Positions 62,911-64,000 of a stretch of DNA of 64,000 bases are shown here, piece after piece. The position numbers and the translations under genes were made by a program. The stretch comes from Nostoc sp. UHCC 0302 (GTDB lineage Bacteria > Cyanobacteriota > Cyanobacteriia > Cyanobacteriales > Nostocaceae): positions 248,001-312,000 of the forward strand of contig NZ_CP151101.1 of NCBI RefSeq assembly GCF_038096175.1, in the 5' to 3' direction. How positions within the stretch are numbered: position 1 is the first letter of the stretch; every line of letters begins with the position of its first letter. Below the pieces are notes generated by a model. The model saw only the letters and a program-made list of their open reading frames with translations, did no database searches and had not been told where the DNA came from.

Positions 62911-63611
62911 AGTATTTACCTCTGATTAACTTGGTTGACAAGTTCAGAGGGGGTTATTCGCGCTGCACATCTTTGTAACTACAAAATTCTCACTCTTTCT
63001 TCATCAAACTTCACATCTTACCAATTTGAAGAATTTTAACAGCCAAAAATTTGCCACTACAGATAGCATTCTGGTGACAACCCGTATATAATACGGAAAG
63101 CAGCGCGGATTATACTCTCGGACAAGTTTAGTATTCGTCTCAGTCGGCAAACTTCAGCGAAAACTTCTCTTGTTCCTTCGAGATCAACCCCTGCTCTGAG
63201 GTTATATGCAATTTAAGACCCGCAAAAAGCGCCACTCCTTAGTGGTGCTTTTTGCGTTAAATTGTTGCTGCATATTGCATCTTTACCTCCTCTATGTAGT
63301 TTGTTTAGCAATAGCCTGATTTTACAGAAGTTTGGGATTTTTAGTATCCAACAATATATTTATTGTTGATTTTACGGTTACTGGATTTGTGAATCTGTAA
63401 GCAGACACAACTGTGACAACGTATTTAGAAGTACGATATCACTACTTACGAAAAGTAACATTTAAATCATATACCCTAGAGATGATATTGAAAATAGCAT
63501 GTTTATTAAGAAAAATAACTAAACTATAGGTTTTATCAAATAAATTATATATAAAACACTAGATTATATAATTACATCAAAATTATACGTATGCCATAAG
63601 GAAACCTAAAA
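62911..63611. other. Intergenic region between replication operon and STAND gene
   Basis: A 700-bp gap between divergent genes. It contains a TATAAT with surrounding palindrome at 63082-63096, a strong hairpin at 63221-63256 and a very AT-rich part (63340-63610) suitable for DNA melting. No DnaA-box cluster or iteron was recognised. It is a candidate for the replication origin or its control RNA. Confidence 0.5.
63087..63262 (+). ncRNA. Candidate small RNA next to the replication operon
   Basis: A perfect TATAAT (63087-63092) sits inside the palindrome ccgtatataatacgg. About 130 nt downstream lies a 16-bp hairpin (cgcaaaaagcgccact at 63221, loop cctt, agtggtgctttttgcg at 63241) with one wobble and a T5 run in its right arm. 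No frame between them is coding. A transcript of about 160 nt, divergent from the rep operon, would result. The -35 is weak. It may control copy number. Confidence 0.45.
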
Positions 63612-64000
63612 ATGAATTCCGATACTAGTTTAGGGATAGAGGAAATATTGGATTTTGTGGGCGAAGAAGTCCTTCGCCACCTTGGAAGACGCTTGTCCAA
63701 GGCTGAAGTAGCTGTCATACAAGGAACTTGGGATGGGAAAGATTATAAAACAATAGCAAGCACTTCAGGGTACAACGTTTACTATTTACAGTCAGCTGTA
63801 GGGCCTCAATTATGGATAATGCTTTCTGAAATTATAGGTGGTGGGGTTAAAGTTACAAAAGCGTCTCTGAAAGCAAATTTACTAAAATTAGTAAAGAAGG
63901 ATTATGTCAAACAACTAGAAATATCTGAGATAAAAGAAAAATATTTAGTAGGAAAGATTAAGCTTTATGGAGACTTGCCGACAATAAAATCTTTTTATGG
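63612..64000 (+). CDS. N-terminus of a STAND/AAA-like protein, 3' end outside window
   Basis: The 129 codons present encode RLSKAEVAVIQGTWDGKDYKTIASTSGYNVYYL and VGPQLWIMLSEIIGGGVKVTK. This is the helix-turn-helix-like module (LSxxExxVLxGxWxGxxYxxIA...VGPxLWxLLS) that begins many cyanobacterial NB-ARC/AAA-like proteins, often with WD40 or TPR sensor arrays. Such STAND ATPases act as signalling or antiviral switches. Only the N-terminal module is visible, so the rest is inference from the family. No good ribosome site precedes the ATG. Confidence 0.65.
   Translation, partial: MNSDTSLGIEEILDFVGEEVLRHLGRRLSKAEVAVIQGTWDGKDYKTIASTSGYNVYYLQSAVGPQLWIMLSEIIGGGVKVTKASLKANLLKLVKKDYVKQLEISEIKEKYLVGKIKLYGDLPTIKSFY

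Noticed and set aside
63340-63610. AT-rich stretch considered as a defined replication origin
   Set aside because: No iterons or DnaA boxes could be recognised, so only a general candidate region is noted.

Overview
The window reads as a large conjugative plasmid of a filamentous, heterocyst-forming cyanobacterium (Nostoc/Anabaena type). Signs of this lineage are the many HIP1 octamers (GCGATCGC), heptameric CCCCACA repeats, small dispersed-repeat insertions, AT-rich DNA and many protein families typical of Nostocales plasmids. Plasmid status rests on a ParM/ParR-type partition pair, a CyRepA1-type replication protein, a MobV-type relaxase and a near-complete type IV secretion (T4SS) operon. 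No rRNA, tRNA or CRISPR array was seen.

Layout. 0-5.3 kb: the 3' part of a beta-CASP ribonuclease-like gene, a membrane protein, small unknown genes and a fossil of an N6-adenine methyltransferase. 5.3-12.5 kb: a TPR protein downstream of a 1585-aa protein carrying the sequence marks of a two-barrel (DPBB) RNA polymerase of the RdRP/QDE-1/YonO type, plus small unknown genes. This polymerase-like gene is the most striking object in the window. 12.6-17.7 kb: an ABCG-like transporter, parR-parM and a 1-kb region with palindromic 22-23-bp repeats, probably the centromere or operator. 17.7-21.8 kb: relaxase-primase fusion, Ycf46-like AAA+ ATPase, DUF192 protein. 22.1-40.4 kb: the transfer operon, with pilin-like and VirB3-like proteins, VirB4, VirB5/TrbJ-like, VirB6/TrbL-like, VirB8/TraE-like, VirB10, VirB9/TraK-like and an exported protein. 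These are followed by a broken virD4 copy, intact VirD4, a degenerate relaxase-fold protein and a large DUF3854/TOPRIM-like protein. 40.4-48.3 kb: a divergent two-component pair, P-loop/ParA-like ATPases, a BRO-N protein, a lipoprotein and tandem BamE-like proteins. 48.4-55.7 kb: a double winged-helix protein, two RecD2-like helicases (one frameshifted by a 28-nt insertion, one truncated by an ISAzo13-type insertion sequence) and a second gene truncated by the same element. 55.7-62.9 kb: small genes, a 30-bp inverted-repeat element, a tyrosine recombinase and the CyRepA1 replication operon. 63-64 kb: a probable small RNA and the start of a STAND/AAA-like protein.

The window also records element activity. 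Three short non-autonomous elements (128-162 bp) end in ...CTTAC, and each is flanked by a perfect 8-bp target duplication. This pattern points to the IS66 family. One sits in the loop of an intergenic terminator hairpin and one supplies the stop codon of a transfer gene. GC-rich repeats are embedded in the AAA+ gene and in the broken virD4 copy.

How the genes fit together: the relaxase nicks and pilots the plasmid, VirD4 and the VirB-like proteins move it, the primase-like domains may restore the second strand, ParM/ParR segregates it and CyRepA1 copies it. The role of the RNA-polymerase-like protein is unknown. All functional calls come from reading motifs by eye; no database search was run.
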